In this document: piece by piece, positions 59,590-64,000 of the stretch
How the letters are laid out: each line of letters starts with the position of its first letter
Position numbering within the stretch: position 1 is the first letter of the stretch
Assembly (NCBI GenBank): GCA_025331435.1
Contig: JAIWNI010000006.1
Span: forward strand, 485,316 to 549,315
Source of the DNA: Choanephora cucurbitarum
Taxonomy: Eukaryota; Mucoromycota; Mucoromycetes; Mucorales; Choanephoraceae
DNA: 64,000 bases
Direction: 5' to 3'
The notes under the pieces: generated by a model
Database searches by the model: none
Seen by the model: the letters and a program-made list of their open reading frames with translations, nothing else
What the model was told of the DNA's origin: nothing
Position numbers and translations under genes: made by a program

Positions 59590-62500
59590 ATGAACAGCAA
59601 TATTACTCAGCTCGAGGAATATTACAAAACACCTAAAGAGGTAGCTGAAGCGCTTAAGGTGAAAGACCTCCAAGCGCTTATTCGAGGTACTTTGCAATAA
59701 AAACTGATGCCTGATCCTACATTTGTCTTACGTTCATCTTTCTCACAGGTCTATCACGTCTTAGAAGTCAGCTTACTTTTGCAGTCAGAATCCGAGTAGA
59801 TCCAACCGAGAAACATACCCGTCCTCTTGTAGAATATTGCCAGTCTTGCCCAGACAGTCATGATCTCAACAGCCTATGGGATTATCAAGCTTCAGTATGT
59901 TAATTAAACTTGCAGAAAAAACTGCTCACTAACCATGGCTATAGTCGAATCTCCAAGATTTGGAATGCATGCTGCCTGACATAGTTGGGCTGTTTATTAG
60001 ACTATGCGCCACACCTGTTATTCGTTCGTATGGTATTCAACTAATCCAGACGATATTGCAACGTCAAATGAAATATATCTATCGAGGCATATCTTCTATG
60101 CGTATTCCTCATTGCCAATCAACTTTTCGATTATTGACATCCATTGTATCATTTAACGAGTCAACTGCTAGAGATTTCTTTACAACATTCAACTTTCAGG
60201 CAGAAGGTTTTTTGCGAGCTTCGAGATATCGTCAGAACAAAAAGACCAAAAAGCCTCAGAGTTACATTTATGGTACGATGAAAAACAGCAGAAGAATGCT
60301 TTGATGATTGTCTTGCTTTTTCGTTTTTTTTTAGAAAAGAGAAATGACTGACAACGTCTTTTATTCTATATAACAGATTTGAGAACAAACTACGTGCATT
60401 TTGTTCTTGCGTTTTTTCAACATGCCGATTCTGATATCAAAAGACAGGTTTTGGGTATCAAGGGTCTAGTGAGCGGTGTTTTTGTAAACATGGAAGAAGA
60501 TGCTTATCCAGTAAGTCGATCATCGAAATGTGCAATAGCAGAATAGTGAGATTTATCATCATCTTTTTAAAGCTCATAGAACAAATCCTCTCGGTTATGT
60601 ACGAAAAACTTATTTTAGACACAAATGTACCTAGAAGTGCAAAAGCATTTTTCTTTTCATCCTATATCTTAGAAAAACTCGCTAAATTATACTCTCGATA
60701 TGATGAAGAAGAAACAGGACCAGAGGAGACAGGCATTCCCGCCGATTTGGTTCATCACTTTTTAATTTCTATCTGTAGTGTGCCTGATGTTGGTGTTTGC
60801 TTCAAAGATACAGCATGGTATCCAGCCCAAGTCTCTCCCAACGAAGAAGCTCCTGCTACGAAGCAGACACGCATTACCAATCGTGTCTTGGCCAAGTTTA
60901 TTACAACACTCAAACCATCTGATGATATGAGACAACAAGAATTGCTATTAAAAATTTTAGCTGCCTGTCCAGAACTTGTACAAGAATACTGGAGCAACTC
61001 GACATTGATGTTTGAACCTCGTATTTCCAGCAAATGGCTTGCCAACATGACAGTACTACAAAAAACCGTTCAGCTTGCTGTCCCTTCACTGCTTTATGGC
61101 TCATCACGTATGTATCCTGCTGATCCACCTGCTGCTGAAACTATACTGGATAACATACTTCCCAATGTATTTGGTCGATCACCTTCAAGCAAAGGTTTAC
61201 AGCATGCTAGCCCACTTGTTCGTTACACAACAATGATTGTTTTGTCAGCATCTTTCCAGAAATACGGTAAGGTAGCACATGCACTGAAGCAAGTCATCAT
61301 GACACTTGAAAGTTCCGAGTTGGATCAAAAGCGACACTTCAACGAAAAAAAAGAACAACAAAAGCCTTCTGACAATTGGAAGAAGTGTCTCGAGAATGTG
61401 CGCGAAGGATTGCGTCGTCGTGTGCCTGAAATTCAAACATTGGTAGCTTTATACAAACAAACAACAAATAAGACAGTACCAGAGGGTATGGATGGAGAAG
61501 AATTTGTTGCCCAAAATCAATTGATGCAAGACACAGCTTTTAGATTGATCCGTTACTATCAGGAGTTTGTTCCCGAAGCACTTATGGAGTCTAATGTCGA
61601 TCCAGGCAATTTCATTCCCTCCGATATTTTATCCATCAAGCCTGGAACGTTGATTCACCTGTTGAAGCTGTTTATAAGCATGCCTGACTTTGATTGGACT
61701 AGTCGATCATGTAAGTTGTTGTCGACATTGTGAGTCTCATGTATTGTATGTCTGATGCCTTCTTTTTATTTTGTTTAGCTGGATCATCAACTTCACATAT
61801 TACAACTTTGTTAACACTTTATCTTCAGACACCTTTTAAGCCTATTCGGGATTTGACAGCAAAGTTGATCAACCAAACTCTTTCTGAATCATTTATGTTT
61901 CGACACGATCCCGATGAAGTGGAGCTATGGCTTAATGCGCTACCTCAAAACCATCACTCCTTAGACAACCAACCCATGTCAACAACACAACAGGCTATTC
62001 TTCAGTTTTTGGATAATTGTATCAGTCGATTTAGCAAAGCGCAATACAAATACACAGATCAACTTGTCAGCCTTGTCAACAAAATCAATACTGAAAAGCT
62101 TTCTTCAAACCAGAACGAACTATTGTCTACACTGATGGTTGCTGATGTTGGTTCAGCATCTAATTACCAGCATCCTTTTAGTCCATTGCTGCTTACTCTT
62201 TGCGAGAACATCAATTTCATTAAAACCGATAGAACACCGGCTATTTTTTATGTCACAAATTTAATCACTTCGCTCTTGACTAAACAAAACGTCTCGTACT
62301 ACTTGGAATCGATATGCTCCAGATTAGACCAAGAACTAGACAACGAAGATAGAGCATCAGTCCGACAAGCACATCAATGGACAAAAAACGAGATGATTTT
62401 GCAGGCCAAGAAATGTCTTGGAAAAGCGACAGATGCAATGTTAGTTGACCAGACCAGTACAAGTTCAAAGGAACAACAACAGTTGGAGAAATTGCTTCAG

Positions 62501-64000
62501 AGTAAGTAACAAGCAACCTGAGCGAATAGCAAAGATTTTGATTAACACTTTACCTTTAGAAGGAGCAGAAAACAATGTTGTGGATTGTAGAAGGCAGTTT
62601 GTTGACCTGCTCAATCAATTAGCTGTTGATGAGCTTGATCTTTGCTTAGAAACAGTAGCTACTTTTTGTCATCAGGAACTACAGTGGACTTCTTATGAAC
62701 CATTAGTTGACTATTTGTGTATCCGCCATCCTTTGGCTGGAAATGTTTTTTCATACAAGGATGTATTACAAATGGAATTGTTGCCATCATCAGAACAGTA
62801 AGTAAGAAAGCAAAATAGCGTCATATATATTCTTATTCTTTTGAATTGCATTTTGGTAGCAAACATACTTCTTCATTACTGAAGAAATTGCCATTCACAC
62901 ATTTGTTCTTCAATGTAGCAACAAACAAATCATACCACCATTCCCTTGCCATGGAGACACTAAAGCATGCATTAAACACTATGAAGTCGCGTGGATTGAT
63001 GAATGTAGCTACTCTCTTATTCCAACACTTAAACATGACACTATTAGACACAGCTGCAGACATGGACGCTGTCACATTTTGCTTCACACTTTTGCGTCAT
63101 ATCACTGATCTTGTAAAGCAGATGCAAGATGTTAAGATGCGCACTGAGTTGTACGTCTATATATTCAATCACCCTTCTCTAAAATACATTCGTTCTCAAC
63201 TGATTGACTGTATCGAGCAACTCCAACATGCAAGCGCTTCTCCTTCCAGTACACATATTCAGGTAAAGCAGAATATTTGTGTTTGCAATTTATGCGTCCT
63301 AATTCTTTTTTCTTCTTCTTGAATATATCATACTAGCTTCTTAAACTAGCAACATCTTTTATAGATTTGTTGGGTGAAGGACCCAATGCGCATGTACTGT
63401 TGAAGCATGTTGTACAAATAGATTTCAGCAACTTAGCGGCATTGGAAGACAACACAGTCCATAGCATCATCAAGAAGATGTTAATTGTACTTGTCGAGAC
63501 TATATATAAATCAGCTACCGCCGAAGATTACAAGATACCCAACAAAGCATTTGAAATTATGGCTCAACTCTGGAAACATGATGTCAACGAAAACTTCAAC
63601 CTCCAAGTATTATCGCTACTTGAATTGAGCTTATCAAAATCACAAGAGAAAGATGAAGTAGAGAAACATGCTGTCCACGTCCTTCTCGAAGTCTGCTGCG
63701 AACCTATCATGCGACACATGCTGGCAGGTAAAAAGTGTAATATCAGTAATGACTTACTTTATTCTGCGTGTGTCTCGTCTTCGGTGGATGTAGCTACTAT
63801 TGTGATTGAGCACTTGTCAAACTCACTTTTGCTGACTCCTCAACTCGTTGATGTGCTTGTCATTGGCTATCGTTTACTAGGAGAAAAAGAAGAAGAAGAC
63901 AACCAAGCTGAATTTGTTAAGAGAGTAACAGAGCACTTGCTGAAACTGTTGACGTCTGCTGCCGATATGAACTCTCTATCCACAGAGCCACCAGAAGAGG
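59590..64000 (+). CDS. URB1: Nucleolar pre-ribosomal protein URB1/Npa1, 5' part
   Basis: Ten exons are visible: 59590-59686, 59749-59894, 59945-60272, 60377-60510, 60573-61710, 61779-62501, 62560-62797, 62860-63262, 63337-63727 and 63794 onward, running off the window edge. About 1200 codons are present, consistent with a protein of 1700-2200 residues. The N-terminal region has ALIRGLSRLRSQLTFA and, across exons 4-5, HFVLAFFQHADSDIKRQVLGIKGLVSGVF, which matches the conserved URB1 N-terminal block, and many helical repeats follow. URB1 is needed for early 60S subunit assembly in the nucleolus. Introns are 50-104 nt. The tail is missing, so completeness cannot be judged. Confidence 0.85.

Overview
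This window is fungal nuclear DNA, most likely from a Mucoromycota species of the Mucorales type (Mucor/Rhizopus-like). The basis is AT-rich intergenic DNA, many short GT-AG introns (mostly 43-115 nt, often with a CTAAC-like branch site), and a gene set characteristic of early-diverging fungi: a gamma-secretase PEN-2 subunit, an HDEL-tailed GRP94, an AVT-type vacuolar transporter, a TfdA-like xanthine dioxygenase and a Brr2 helicase. Exon boundaries were worked out by hand from splice signals and reading frame, and for each multi-exon gene the exon lengths were checked to sum to a multiple of three.

Left part (1-17.5 kb) is accessory and repeat-rich. A decayed DIRS-like tyrosine-recombinase retroelement lies at about 0.6-2.3 kb (minus), followed by 3 kb of AT-rich DNA without a recognisable gene. 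Then come an AT-hook protein (6.3-6.9 kb), an unrecognised four-exon gene with an in-frame stop (7.15-8.58 kb) and a secreted lysyl-endopeptidase-like protease (8.57-10.12 kb). From 10.6 to 17 kb there is a cluster of transposon relics: a Tc1/mariner transposase, a multi-exon protein with a PD...EVK motif, a 678-bp internally deleted Tc1 copy with intact terminal inverted repeats, and a LINE-type ORF1 with a zinc knuckle.

Middle part (17.5-33.2 kb) alternates ordinary genes with relics: an NAD(P)-binding oxidoreductase, an AVT amino-acid transporter, PEN-2, xanthine dioxygenase, then a 5-kb gap holding a MITE-like inverted-repeat element and possible helicase debris, a GATA factor, a GH18 chitinase with a CBM19-like tail (11 exons), and ribosomal protein eS17.

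Right part (33.3-64 kb) is mostly housekeeping: the intronless 2198-residue Brr2, a repeat gap with a second copy of the PD...EVK family, Ypt6/Rab6, a gap, SFM1-type SPOUT arginine methyltransferase, GRP94, an M50B-like membrane peptidase, a Vac7 homologue, a small helical protein of unknown function, a Dis3L2/Ssd1-family RNase with intact catalytic acids, and the 5' part of URB1, which runs off the right edge.

Several genes share themes rather than operons. The vacuole/endomembrane set is AVT, Vac7, Ypt6, M50B, PEN-2 and GRP94. The RNA/ribosome set is Brr2, eS17, SFM1 (known in yeast to modify Rps3), Dis3L2-like and URB1. The nutrient set is the GATA factor, xanthine dioxygenase, AVT, the secreted protease and chitinase. 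No tRNA, rRNA or CRISPR array was recognised.
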